A stretch of DNA of 64,000 bases, taken from the NCBI RefSeq assembly GCF_002105755.1, contig NZ_CP020821.1:1178001-1242000 (forward strand), in the 5' to 3' direction. The translations under genes were made by a program, and so were the position numbers. Of the stretch, positions 10,701 to 20,579 are shown piece by piece (position 1 is the first letter of the stretch; the number at the start of each line of letters is the position of its first letter). The notes beneath the pieces were generated by a model. The model saw only the letters and a program-made list of their open reading frames with translations, had not been told where the DNA came from and made no database searches. Source of the DNA: Mycobacterium colombiense CECT 3035 (GTDB taxonomy: Bacteria > Actinomycetota > Actinomycetes > Mycobacteriales > Mycobacteriaceae).

Positions 10701-11900
10701 GCGCTGGCCGAAGAGAGCGAGGTGCTGATCGAGCAGGTCAACGTGATCATCAACCAGGGCCCCTCGTTCGGGGTGCATGTGGTGGTCACCGCCGACCGCG
10801 AATCGGAGCTGCGGCCGCCGGTGCGCAGCGGTTTCGGTTCCCGCGTCGAGCTGCGGCTGGCCGCCGTGGAAGACGCCAAGCTGGTGCGTTCGCGGTTCGC
10901 CAAGGACGTTCCGGTCAAGCCGGGGCGCGGCATGGTCGCGGTCAACTACGTCCGCCTCGACGCCGACCCGCAGTCCGGTCTGCACACCTTGGTGGCGCGT
11001 CCCGCGCTGGCCAGCACGCCGGACAACCGATTCGAGTCCGACAGCATCGTCGAGGCCGTCAGCCGGATCACCAGCGCCCAGGCACCGCCGGTGCGCCGGC
11101 TGCCGGCGACCTTCGGGGTGGAACAGCTCCGCGAGCTGGCCGCGCAGGACACCCGTCAGGGCGTCGGCGCGGGCGGAATCGCTTGGGCCATCTCGGAATT
11201 GGACCTGTCCCCGGTGTATCTCAACTTCGCCGAGAACGCGCACCTGATGGTGACCGGCCGTCGCGAATGTGGGCGTACCACGACGCTGGCCACGATCATG
11301 TCCGAGATCGGCCGGTTGTACGCGCCGGGAGCGACCAGCGCACCGCCGCCGCCGGCCGGCCAGCCCTCGGCACAGGTGTGGCTGGTGGACCCGCGTCGCC
11401 AGTTGCTGACCACGCTCGGCTCCGACTACGTGGAGAAGTTCGCCTACAACCTCGACGGCGTGCAGGCGATGATGGGCGAACTGGCCGCGGTCCTGGCCGG
11501 CCGCGAGCCGCCGCCCGGCCTGTCCGCCGAAGAGTTGCTGTCGCGAAACTGGTGGAGCGGGCCGGAGATCTTCCTGATCGTCGACGACATCCAGCAGCTG
11601 CCGGCGGGCTTCGACTCGCCGTTGCACAAGGCCGCACCGTGGGTGACCCGGGCCGCCGACGTCGGGCTGCACGTGATCGTCACGCGGACGTTCGGTGGTT
11701 GGTCCTCGGCCGGCAGCGACCCGATGTTGCGGGCGCTGGCCCAGGCGAACGCGCCGCTGCTGGTGATGGACGCCGACCCCGACGAGGGCTTCATCCGCGG
11801 CAAGATGAAGGGCGGTCCGCTGCCCCGTGGCCGAGGCCTGCTGATGGCCGAGGACACCGGCGTGTTCGTTCAGGTCGCTGCGACCGAGTTCCGCAAGTAG
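7734..11900 (+). CDS. eccC5: ESX-5 FtsK/SpoIIIE-type motor ATPase EccC5
   Basis: A 1388-residue single-chain EccC. It has two N-terminal membrane helices (about residues 35-85), a membrane-proximal ATPase-like domain and three FtsK/SpoIIIE ATPase modules. Classical Walker A motifs are GTTGSGKST (499-507) and GAGGSGKTT (873-881). The third module has GRRECGRTT (1175-1183) with Arg in place of the catalytic Lys, so it probably binds nucleotide weakly or serves in substrate recognition, as is usual for this family. The GTG at 7734 overlaps the eccB5 stop. The gene is unbroken here, whereas H37Rv annotation splits it into Rv1783/Rv1784. It powers secretion. Confidence 0.96.
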   Translation: MKRGFARPTPEKPPVIKPENIVLPTPLSIPPPEGKPWWLIVVGVVVVGLLIGMVAMTFASGSHVFGGAGSIFPIFMIGGVAMMMFGGRFGGQQQMSRPKLDSMRAQFMLMLDMLRETAHESADSMDANYRWFHPAPTTLAAAVGSSRMWERKPDGKDLNFGVVRVGVGMTRPEVTWGEPQNMPTDIELEPVTGKALQEFGRYQSVVYNLPKMISVLVEPWYSLAGDREQVAGLMRAIICQLAFSHGPDHMRMIVVSSNPEDWDWVKWLPHFGDPRRQDAAGNARMVYSSVREFAAEQAELFAGRGSFTPRHASSSAQTPTPHTVIIADVVDPQWEYVISGEGVDGVTFFDLTGSAMWSAVPERTLRFDEKGVIEALPRDRDTWMVIDEKPWFFALTDHISAAEAEEFAQKLARWRLAEAYEEIGQRVAHIGARDILSYYGIDDPGRIDFESLWGSRNDSMGRSRLRAPFGVRSDNGELLFLDMKSLDEGGDGPHGVMSGTTGSGKSTLVRTVIESLMLSHPPEELQFVLADLKGGSAVKPFAGVPHVSRIITDLEEDQALMERFLDALWGEIARRKAICDSAGVDDAKEYNSVRGRMRARGQDMAPLPMLVVVIDEFYEWFRIMPTAVDVLDSIGRQGRAYWIHLMMASQTIESRAEKLMENMGYRLVLKARTAGAAQAAGVPNAVNLPAQAGLGYFRRSLEDITRFQAEFLWRDYFPRGLTDDGDEAPTLVHSIDYVRPQLFTNSFTPLEVSVGGPDVATPAIPADGEPLPIEAAEDDDAEGIRTPKVGTVIIDQLRKIDFQPYRLWQPPLNQPVAIDELVNRFLGHPWQQDYGTAQDLVFPIGIIDRPFKHDQPPWTVDTSGPGANVLILGAGGSGKTTALQTLICSAALTHTPEQIQFYCLAYSSTALTTVARLPHVGEVAGPTDPYGVRRTVAELLALVRERKRSFLEYGIASMEVFRRRKFGDEPGPVPNDGFGDVYLVVDNYRALAEESEVLIEQVNVIINQGPSFGVHVVVTADRESELRPPVRSGFGSRVELRLAAVEDAKLVRSRFAKDVPVKPGRGMVAVNYVRLDADPQSGLHTLVARPALASTPDNRFESDSIVEAVSRITSAQAPPVRRLPATFGVEQLRELAAQDTRQGVGAGGIAWAISELDLSPVYLNFAENAHLMVTGRRECGRTTTLATIMSEIGRLYAPGATSAPPPPAGQPSAQVWLVDPRRQLLTTLGSDYVEKFAYNLDGVQAMMGELAAVLAGREPPPGLSAEELLSRNWWSGPEIFLIVDDIQQLPAGFDSPLHKAAPWVTRAADVGLHVIVTRTFGGWSSAGSDPMLRALAQANAPLLVMDADPDEGFIRGKMKGGPLPRGRGLLMAEDTGVFVQVAATEFRK

Positions 11901-11910
11901 GACGGCGCGC

Positions 11911-13172
<1,262 letters not shown>

Positions 13173-13379
13173 TTACCAACATGCGGCGGCACATCAATAT
13201 TGCATGCGCGGCAAAGGAACACGGAGACGCCTACCCGGACCGATCCGGAGCTTGCGGCGCACGGAATCGGCTGGCGAACATCTTCGACACTTTACCGACC
13301 CACTAACCTGGGTACCGAACCGTGAAGTGCCAGCCCGGCCATTTCGTGGAGCCGTTACCGGCCGAACCGGGCCGCCTAG

Positions 13380-13586
<207 letters not shown>

Positions 13587-14071
13587 CGGCGCAGCTCCGT
13601 CCTGGCGCGGCGGGCGAAAAGCAAACGGATGATGAACAATCCGTTGCCTTTAGTGAACTCCCACCGACCGGGAATGAACAGTGGCTGGCCATTGATGAAC
13701 AGGTGGCTTCGGGGTGTCGGTGTTTGCCTCGTAACGAACTAATCTCAGTGCCGGGCGGCAGTTCGGGCACACGCGAGCTGTCGCTCGGTTGCTGATAGCG
13801 GGAGATTAGCCGAGGCAGAAGGTGCATGTCGTTTCTGGCCAGACGTCCGAGAAGTGCGGTGGCACACCAACTTTGCGGGCGCAGTCAACTGGTCGACATG
13901 CACGGGTCCGCCGGGCTGACGGGGTTGGGGGGCGAAGAGGCTCCTGCAGCGACTCTCGCGGGCGCAGCGACCGACCGGTGGCGTCGGTTACAAAGCCGTG
14001 ACCGCGACCACCACTGATTCCTATGTGACAGCCGAGATCGCATGCGTTCGCGGCCGACTGAGGAGGACACG
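13587..14071. other. Long leader region in front of PPE25
   Basis: 485 bp without a convincing gene. A 63-codon frame at 13826-14017 starts like a PE protein (MSF...) but lacks PE features and was not called. The upstream half carries a phased direct-repeat array (listed separately). A strong AGGAGG ribosome site at 14061-14066 serves the PPE25 GTG start at 14072. Confidence 0.6.
13632..13715. promoter_or_regulatory. Four TGAAC direct repeats at exact 21-bp spacing (PHO/RegX3-like array)
   Basis: TGAAC occurs at 13633, 13654, 13675 and 13696, each exactly 21 bp from the next, always preceded by A or G. On the minus strand each reads GTTCAY, which resembles the direct-repeat half-site of PHO-type response regulators such as RegX3. 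The two-helical-turn phasing puts all four on one face of the DNA. Sequences between the sites are not conserved, so this is not a simple minisatellite. Binding is inferred. Confidence 0.5.
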
Positions 14072-15316
14072 GTGTTTGACTTCGCGGCGTTACCGCCCGA
14101 AATCAATTCCGGTCGCATGTATGCGGGTCCGGGGTCGGGGCCAATGATGGCCGCCGCCGCCGCCTGGGACGAGATTGCGGCGGAATTGGGTGTAGCGGCC
14201 AGCGGCTACAGCTCGGTGATCACCGAGCTCACCAGCGGGCCGTGGGTGGGACCGGCATCGATGTCGATGCTGTCGGCGATCACCCCGTACGTGAGCTGGC
14301 TCACCACCATGGCCGCGCAGGCCGAGGAGACGGCCGGGCAGGGGCGGGCCGCCGCGGCGGCCTTCGAGGCGGCGTTCGCGATGACGGTGCCGCCGCCGGT
14401 GATCGCCGCCAACCGAGTGTTGTTGGCGACCCTGGTGGCCACGAATTTCTTCGGCCAGAACACGCCCGCGATCGCGGCCACCGAGGCGCAGTACATGGAG
14501 ATGTGGGCCCAAGACGCCGGAGCGATGGCCGGCTACACCGCATCGTCGATGGCGGCCTCCACGCTGAGCCCGTTCGCGACGCCGCCCAACACGACCACTC
14601 CGGAGGCCGGCTCCGACCAGGCCGCCGCGGTCGCTCAGGCGCTGGCCCAGCCGGCGGGTAACACCGCACAGACCACGTCGCAGCTGGCGACCCCACAAGC
14701 GTTGTCGGCCGGAACGACTCAGGTGGCGACACAAACGACCGCGGCCACCTCGAATCCGGGATTGCTCTCGAGCACACTTCAGGACTTGTTGAATTCGGGG
14801 CTGCCGACCCCGAGCAACAACTACCTGGGCCTCAATCCCACGCTGTACACGGTGATCCTCAAGCAAACCTCGGGTCTGGCCTATTTCTCGAACGGCATAC
14901 CGACCTTCTGGTCGCAGCTGGCCCAGCAGTTGGTCTTCGGCCCCGGTGGTACCACGGCCGGTGCCAATGGTGCCTGGTTCCCGACGCCGCAGTTCGCCAA
15001 CCTGGGGCTGGGCAACCTGGGCGGTGTGGGCCACGTGGGTGCGGTCTCCGCCGGCGTCGGCCAGGCCGGCCGGGTGGGAATGCTCTCGGTCCCGCAGCAC
15101 TGGGGAACGCTGACCTCGTCGGTGACGCCGGCGGCGCTGTCCGAGGAGGCCACTTCGATCGAGGCCGCGGCGACCGGTGGAGCCAATTCCCCGGTCAACG
15201 GTCTGCTGCGCGGCATGCCGGTCGGGTCGATCGGGCGACGCGGAGCCGCTGCCGGCTACGTCAACAAGTACGGCTTCCGCTACAGCGTGCTCACCCGCCC
15301 ACCATCGGCCGGATAA
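14072..15316 (+). CDS. PPE25: PPE family protein, PPE-SVP type (PPE25 position)
   Basis: A 414-residue PPE protein: the PPE domain (residues about 1-180) starts [25 protein letters not shown] split by the usual helices, and the C-terminal part contains the SVP motif GMLSVPQHW and the ending [15 protein letters not shown]. The GTG at 14072 was chosen over an upstream ATG at 14042 because it gives the canonical N-terminus and sits 5 nt after AGGAGG. It is probably exported by ESX-5 as a heterodimer with a PE protein recognised by EspG5. Highly similar to the PPE at 18994-20247, with identical stretches near the C-terminus, so the two are recent duplicates or undergo conversion. Confidence 0.93.
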   Translation: MFDFAALPPEINSGRMYAGPGSGPMMAAAAAWDEIAAELGVAASGYSSVITELTSGPWVGPASMSMLSAITPYVSWLTTMAAQAEETAGQGRAAAAAFEAAFAMTVPPPVIAANRVLLATLVATNFFGQNTPAIAATEAQYMEMWAQDAGAMAGYTASSMAASTLSPFATPPNTTTPEAGSDQAAAVAQALAQPAGNTAQTTSQLATPQALSAGTTQVATQTTAATSNPGLLSSTLQDLLNSGLPTPSNNYLGLNPTLYTVILKQTSGLAYFSNGIPTFWSQLAQQLVFGPGGTTAGANGAWFPTPQFANLGLGNLGGVGHVGAVSAGVGQAGRVGMLSVPQHWGTLTSSVTPAALSEEATSIEAAATGGANSPVNGLLRGMPVGSIGRRGAAAGYVNKYGFRYSVLTRPPSAG

Positions 15317-15381
15317 GAGACCAGATGAACGCTCAACACAACGCAATGCTCGCCGGGCCCCACCGAAGGGAAGGAAACTAG

Positions 15382-15681
15382 ATGTCCTTTGTGACCACGC
15401 AGCCCGAGGCGCTTGCCGCCGCCGCGGGCAATCTGCAGACCATTGGCTCAACGCTGAGCGCTCAGAACGCCGCCGCAGCGGCCCCGACGACGGGGGTGGT
15501 GCCGGCGGCTGCCGACGAGGTCTCGGCGCTCACGGCGGCGCAGTTCGCCGCGCACGGGCAGATGTACCAGGCCGTCAGCGCACAGGCGGCGGCGATTCAC
15601 GAAATGTTTGTCAACACCCTGAGCACCAGCTCTGGGTCGTACGCGGTCACTGAGGCGGCCAACGCGGCCGCGACTGGTTAA
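15382..15681 (+). CDS. PE18: PE family protein (PE18 position)
   Basis: A 99-residue PE protein starting MSFVTTQPEALAAAAGNLQ, with PE at residues 8-9. It is a two-helix hairpin with no C-terminal extension and ends in the YxxxD/E-type export region SYAVTEAAN. The ATG at 15382 follows GAAGGAAAC. The stop TAA at 15679-15681 overlaps the ribosome site of the next PPE gene, so PE18-PPE26 are coupled as usual for PE/PPE pairs. Nearly identical to PE19 at 22160. Confidence 0.95.
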   Translation: MSFVTTQPEALAAAAGNLQTIGSTLSAQNAAAAAPTTGVVPAAADEVSALTAAQFAAHGQMYQAVSAQAAAIHEMFVNTLSTSSGSYAVTEAANAAATG

Positions 15682-15691
15682 GGAGTCAATG

Positions 15692-16909
15692 ATGTTGGAT
15701 TACGGAGCGTTTCCGCCGGAGTTCAATTCGGCGCGAATTTATTCTGGTCCGGGGTCGGGGTCCTTGATGGCCGCGGCGTCGGCGTGGAGCGCGCTGGCGG
15801 CCGAGCTGAATTCGGCGGCGCTGAGCTACGAGCAGGTGGTCACGGCGCTGAGCAGCGAGGAGTGGACCGGCACGGCCTCGGCGGCCATGGCCCAGGCGGC
15901 GGCTCCCTACGCCGCATGGATGACCGCGACGGCCGCTCAGGCCGAAGAGGCGGCCACCCAGGCGCGCGCGGCGGCGGCGGCGTATGAGACCGCGCTGGCC
16001 TCGTCGGTGCCGCCCCCGCTGATCGCGGCCAACCGGATGCAATCGCAACAGCTGCAGGTGACGAACGTGCTGGGCCAGAACACGCCGCTGATCGCGCAGC
16101 TGGAGGCCCAGTACGGCGAGATGTGGGCGCAGGATGCCGGCGCGATGTACAGCTACGCGGGCCAATCCGCAGTGGCGACCAAGCAGACGCCGTTCCAGAA
16201 GGCGCCCGAGGTCGCCAACCCGTCCGCTCAAACCACCCAGGCCGCGGCGGTCACCAACGCCACGGCCAACTCGACGGCGACCAACACGTCGAAGACGCTG
16301 CAGTCGCTGGCCACGCCCGCGACGAGCTCGACGGTCAAGGCCGCCGCCACCACGGCGTCGACGACCTCCACCGACCCCCTGTCGGAGCTCTGGTTCCTGC
16401 TGACCGGCCAGACCAGCCTGCCCACCAGCCTGGGGTCTGCCGTCAATGGCTACAGCCCGTTCGCCAGCCTGTTCTACAACACCGAGGGTCTGCCGTACTT
16501 CAGTACCGGTATGGCCAACACCTTCACGCAGATCTCCAAGACCGTCGGGTTGATCGGCGGCGCGCCTGCGGCCGCGGCCAAGGCGCTGCCGGGACTCGGT
16601 GGTTTGGGTGGCATGTTGGGTGGCGGCGCCGCCGCGGCTCACCCGGTGGCGGCGCTGGGCAGCGCGGCCTCCGTGGGTGGCAAGCTGTCGGTCCCGGTCG
16701 CCTGGTCGGGAGCGTCGGGGGCCGCGCCGGCCCTCGGGCATGCGATTCCGGTCAGCAGCATCTCCGCCGCGCCGGAGGCGGCCGGTGGACCCGGAAACCT
16801 GCTCGGCGGCATGCCGCTGGCCGGCGCCGGTGCCGCCGGGCACGGAGTCGTCGGTCCCAAGTACGGCTTCCGGCCCACCGTCATGGCTCGACCGCCCTTC
16901 GCGGGATAG
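15692..16909 (+). CDS. PPE26: PPE family protein, PPE-SVP type (PPE26)
   Basis: A 405-residue PPE protein with N-terminus MLDYGAFPPEFNSARIYSG, the SVP motif KLSVPVAW and the C-terminus [15 protein letters not shown]. Two adjacent ATGs exist (15689, 15692); the second has better spacing from AGGAG (15681-15685) and gives the family-standard MLDYGAF start. Pairs with PE18 just upstream. The middle carries low-complexity Ala/Thr/Ser sequence followed by a glycine-rich stretch ([16 protein letters not shown]). Confidence 0.94.
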   Translation: MLDYGAFPPEFNSARIYSGPGSGSLMAAASAWSALAAELNSAALSYEQVVTALSSEEWTGTASAAMAQAAAPYAAWMTATAAQAEEAATQARAAAAAYETALASSVPPPLIAANRMQSQQLQVTNVLGQNTPLIAQLEAQYGEMWAQDAGAMYSYAGQSAVATKQTPFQKAPEVANPSAQTTQAAAVTNATANSTATNTSKTLQSLATPATSSTVKAAATTASTTSTDPLSELWFLLTGQTSLPTSLGSAVNGYSPFASLFYNTEGLPYFSTGMANTFTQISKTVGLIGGAPAAAAKALPGLGGLGGMLGGGAAAAHPVAALGSAASVGGKLSVPVAWSGASGAAPALGHAIPVSSISAAPEAAGGPGNLLGGMPLAGAGAAGHGVVGPKYGFRPTVMARPPFAG

Positions 16910-16928
16910 CCTCAGCCCCAACCGATCT

Positions 16929-16970
16929 CGAACGCGCCCTGTCGAAGGCAGCTACGGCAGGGCGCGTTCG
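16929..16970 (+). terminator. Terminator-like hairpin after PPE26
   Basis: A perfect 13-bp inverted repeat, CGAACGCGCCCTG (16929-16941) against CAGGGCGCGTTCG (16958-16970), with a 16-nt loop, 19 bp after the PPE26 stop. It has no T-run. It would end or attenuate the PE18-PPE26 transcript. Confidence 0.6.
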
Positions 16971-17319
16971 CCTGTGCAGACCAACCTTGCCCGGTTGCCG
17001 CTCGCGTTTGAGTTCCTATGCCACGCCGAGGCCCGGGTTTCATTCCGGGCCCGGCCGACGTACGGTCATCTAGCGGGACAGTGCGCTGCGATGCGCGGCG
17101 TGGACGGACCCCTGGCTCTGCCTGTTTCCGCACCTCAGCATGTATGTCGGACCAATCTGGTGGCGGTGGCCGGTGCCGACTTCCTGTCCGCGGCGACGAT
17201 CCGAGCGGTGCATCAGAAAGCCCGTCCCGAGGCGACCGGCGTGGGCCAGCCATCGGCCCGCCGGCGTCTTCCTGCACCTCGATGCAGCGATTCGGACATG
17301 ACACGTAAGGGGGCTATGC
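16971..17319. other. Non-coding leader before the PPE27-like gene
   Basis: 349 bp with no supportable gene. The last 40 bp (GATTCGGACAT, then AAGGGGGC before the start) resemble the sequence just upstream of the PPE at 20580, showing that the duplicated PPE unit includes its leader. It may hold its own promoter, but none stands out. Confidence 0.45.
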
Positions 17320-18550
17320 ATGGTGGACTACGGGGCGTTTCCGCCGGAGTTCAATTCGGCACGGATTTATTCGGGGCCGGGCTCGAGTTCGTTGGCGACG
17401 GCGGCGTCGGCGTGGAGTTCGCTGGCGGCCGAGCTGAATTCGGCCGCGCTGAGCTACGAGAAGGTGGTCACCTCGCTGAGCAGCGAGGAGTGGACTGGCG
17501 CGGCGTCCGCAGAGATGGCGCAAGCGGCGGAACCGTTCGTGGAGTGGATGACCAGCACGGCGGCTCAGGCCGAGGAGGCGGCTACCCAGGCGCATTCGGC
17601 CGCGTCCGCCTATGAGACCGCGCTGAGCTCGTCGGTGCCGCCCCGCTGATCGCGTCCAACCGGACGCAGGCCACCGAGCTGCACGCGAAAAATGTGCTGG
17701 GGCAGAACACCCCGCTGATCGCGCAACTGGAGGCACAGTACGGCGAATACTGGGCCCAGGATGCCGCCGCCATGTATCGGTACGCGGGCCAGTCGTCGTC
17801 GGCCACCAAGGTGAGCCAGTTCCGCAAGGCGCCGCAGGTCACCAACCCGGCGGGAAAAGCCACCCAGAGCGCCGCGGTCACCAACGCGACGACCACCTCG
17901 CCCGCGAGCAACACGCCGAAAGCCCTGGCGGCGGCGTCCAGCGGTACGTCCGGCGGCTCGTCGGGATCCGCCGCGGCGGGCGGCGCGTCGAGCGCCGCCA
18001 CGAAGTCGAGCACGGACCCGATGTCCGAGGCCTGGTTCCTGTTGACCGGGCAATCGAGCTTCCCGTCCAACCTGGGATCGCTGGTCAACGGCTACAGCCC
18101 GTTCGCGGGTCTGTTCTATAACACCGAGGGTCTGCCGTACTTCAGTACGGGTATGGCCAACTCCTTCACGCAGATCGCCAAGTCGGTGGGTGCCATCGGT
18201 GGCGCGGCTCCGGCCGTGGCCAAGGCGCTTCCCGGCCTCGGCGGGCTGGGTGGCATGTTGGGTGGCGGCGCGGCCGCCGCCCATCCGGTCGCGGCCCTGG
18301 GCGGCGCGACGTCCGTCGGTGGCAAGCTGTCGGTGCCGATCACGTGGTCCGGAGCGTCGGGGCCGCGCCGGCAGTGGGGCACGCCGTCCCGGTCAGCAGC
18401 GTCAGCGCGGCACCGGAGGCGGCCGGCGAGCCGGGGAATCTCCTCGGTGGCATGCCGCTGTCCGGTGCCGGTGCCGGCGGGCATGGGGTCGCCGGTCCCA
18501 AGTACGGCTTCCGGCCCACCGTCATGGCCCGACCGCCTTTCGCGGGATAG
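17320..18550 (+). pseudogene. PPE27: PPE27-like PPE gene, frameshifted twice as written
   Basis: The gene starts normally (MVDYGAFPPEFNSARIYSG, ATG 17320 after AAGGGGGC) but stops at codon 110 (TGA 17647-17649). The PPE reading continues in another frame ([20 protein letters not shown]...) until about 18360, then shifts again and ends correctly ([18 protein letters not shown] 18548-18550). At both break points the intact paralogue PPE26 has one extra base: CCCCC versus CCCC near 17640 and GGGGG versus GGGG near 18360. Adding one base at each gives a 410-residue PPE-SVP protein. This is either a recent pseudogene or, more likely, two homopolymer base-calling errors. Confidence 0.9.
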
Positions 18551-18993
18551 ATTCAGCGCCAGCAGATCTCGAGCGGGTCCCGCGGCGCACCCCAGCGAAC
18601 CCTCGCGCGCGCCGCCCGGGGGCGCTGCACCGCATCTGGTGTGGCCTTTATCTGCGGCCGGATTTTTACCCCGCGCCCGGGTCTTCGTATCGGCGCGATC
18701 CCCCGGAAAGGGGCCGCGAGGTCGGGGCGCTGAGCGGGTCGCGGATGGCCGCACCCGGATGTTCCCGCAGGTAGTGACCGTGCCGGCGAGGCGCGACCGA
18801 TGTCGGCCCGATTCCGCCGCGGCGCCGGAACACCGCTTCCCAAAATGCCGCCGATGGGACGGCGGCCGAATCGCGGAGCGGCGATGCAGCGGTGAGTCGA
18901 CCTAGCCTTCCGAGCAAGCAATTTCTTCATGGCCATCGCCGAGAGACCAGCTGCGAGGGGATAGATGTCGTTCGAGCCCGGTGCTTCGTAACC
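18551..18993. other. Non-coding leader before the second PPE25-like gene
   Basis: 443 bp with no supportable gene. A 25-30-bp patch around 18648-18672 (TTTATCTGCGGCCGGATTTT) recurs with small changes at 20277-20298 after the next PPE, so intergenic DNA was copied along with the PPE genes. In-frame sequence runs open into the PPE at 18994 but lacks PPE features upstream of its ATG. Confidence 0.45.
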
Positions 18994-20247
18994 ATGGACT
19001 TCGGGGCATTACCGCCGGAGATCAACTCCGGCCGCATGTACGCGGGACCGGGGTCGGGTCCGATGATGGCCGCGGCCGCGGCCTGGGACGGACTCGGCGC
19101 CGAGCTGAGCTCGGCCGCCAGCGGCTACACGTCGGTGATCTCGGAGCTGACCCATGCACCCTGGGTAGGCCCGGCGTCGTCGTCGATGCTGTCGGCGGTC
19201 ACGCCGTACGTGAGCTGGCTGAGCGTGCTGGCCGCGCAGGCCGAGGAGACCGCGGGCCAGGCCAGGGCGGCCGCGGCGGCCTTTGAGGCGGCGTTCGCGA
19301 TGACGGTGCCGCCGCCGGTGATCGCCGCCAACCGAGTGTTGCTGGCCAACTTGGTGGCGACGAATTTCCTGGGGCAGAACACGCCAGCGATCGCGGCCAC
19401 CGAGGCGCAGTACATGGAGATGTGGGCCCAGGACGCGGCCGCCATGTACGGCTACGCCGGCTCGTCGGCCGTCGCCTCGGAGCTGCCGCCGTTGACGTCG
19501 CCGCCCAACACGACCACTCCGGAGGCGGACTCCGACCAGGCCGCCGCCGTCGCCAAGGCCGTCGCCGAGCCGGCCGGCAACACCGCGCAGACCACATCCC
19601 AGCTGGCGACCCCACAAGCGTTGTCGGCCGGCGCAACTCAAGCGGTGACCCAAGCGTCGACCACAACGACGGCGACCCAGCCGGGTCCGTTCACCTGGCT
19701 GCAGAACTTGATCAATGGATTCTTGACTTCCGGACTGCCCACCCCGACCAACAACTACGCCGGGCTGAACACCGGCATGTACGGCACCCTGCTCAAGCAG
19801 ACCACGGGCCTTGCCTATTTCTCGACCGGCATAACGAGCTTCTGGTCGTCGATCGCCCAGCAGTTGACGTTCGGTCCCGGTGGTACCACGGCGGGTGCCG
19901 GCGGTGCCTGGTTCCCGACGCCGCAGTTCGCGAGCCTGGGGCTGGGCAACCTGGGTGGTGTGGGCCACGTGGGTGCGGTCTCCGCCGGCGTCGGCCAGGC
20001 CGGCCGGGTGGGAATGCTCTCGGTGCCCCAGCATTGGGCGACGCTGACCTCGTCGGTGAGCCCGGCGGCGCTGAGCGAGGAGGCCACTCCGATCCAGGCC
20101 GCGGCGGGCGGAGCCAATTCCCCGGCCAACGGCCTGTTGCGCGGCATGCCGGTCGGGTCGATCGGGCGACGCGGCGCCGCCGCCGGCTACGTCAACAAGT
20201 ACGGCTTCCGCTACAGCGTGCTCACCCGCCCCCCGTCGGCCGGATAA
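18994..20247 (+). CDS. PPE family protein, PPE-SVP type (PPE25 duplicate)
   Basis: A 417-residue PPE protein: [20 protein letters not shown] at the N-terminus, SVP motif GMLSVPQHW, end [15 protein letters not shown]. The open frame extends upstream to 18892, but ATG 18994 gives the canonical start. It differs from the PPE25-position gene mainly in the Ala/Thr-rich middle (an added [12 protein letters not shown] segment), while the PPE core and C-terminus are almost the same. Predicted ESX-5 substrate. It has no PE gene immediately upstream; PE18 or PE19 could be its partner. Confidence 0.92.
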   Translation: MDFGALPPEINSGRMYAGPGSGPMMAAAAAWDGLGAELSSAASGYTSVISELTHAPWVGPASSSMLSAVTPYVSWLSVLAAQAEETAGQARAAAAAFEAAFAMTVPPPVIAANRVLLANLVATNFLGQNTPAIAATEAQYMEMWAQDAAAMYGYAGSSAVASELPPLTSPPNTTTPEADSDQAAAVAKAVAEPAGNTAQTTSQLATPQALSAGATQAVTQASTTTTATQPGPFTWLQNLINGFLTSGLPTPTNNYAGLNTGMYGTLLKQTTGLAYFSTGITSFWSSIAQQLTFGPGGTTAGAGGAWFPTPQFASLGLGNLGGVGHVGAVSAGVGQAGRVGMLSVPQHWATLTSSVSPAALSEEATPIQAAAGGANSPANGLLRGMPVGSIGRRGAAAGYVNKYGFRYSVLTRPPSAG

Positions 20248-20579
20248 GCGGCGGAATCAGGCATGTATCACCTCACCTTTATCCGCGGCCGGATTTTATC
20301 GCCGACCAGGACACATGCGCGCCCGGCCACGCAGACATCGGGCCGCGGCGCGCGTGGCGCACGGGCATTGAGCTCGGGTCATTCCCGCAGTTCACACCCG
20401 CTATCGAGGCCCCTGTTGGGGGAGTCGGCCGGCAACGAGGGGCCGGCCCAGGCAACTGGCGCAACGAAGCGCCGAGCGGCTATCACTCCGCTGGCCGGCG
20501 TGGCAGTGGCCACCAGCGCATTAACGTCGTTCACTACTCGACGCATCGATTCGAACATCACAGGTTAAGGGGCAGATTC
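20248..20579. other. Non-coding leader between duplicated PPE genes
   Basis: 332 bp with no supportable gene. It contains the second copy of the TTTATC-GCGGCCGGATTTT patch (about 20277-20298) and, at its 3' end, a leader similar to that of the PPE27-like gene (GATTCGAACATCACAGG, then AAGGGGC). Confidence 0.45.

Noticed and set aside
7464..11672. Very long minus-strand open frame (about 1400 codons) opposite eccC5
   Set aside because: Antisense shadow produced by strong third-position GC bias in eccC5; composition is His/Arg/Gln-rich and it has no motifs.
13826..14017. 63-codon frame starting MSFLARRP, briefly considered a PE remnant
   Set aside because: Only the first three residues resemble PE proteins; the PE motif, helix pattern and export signal are missing.
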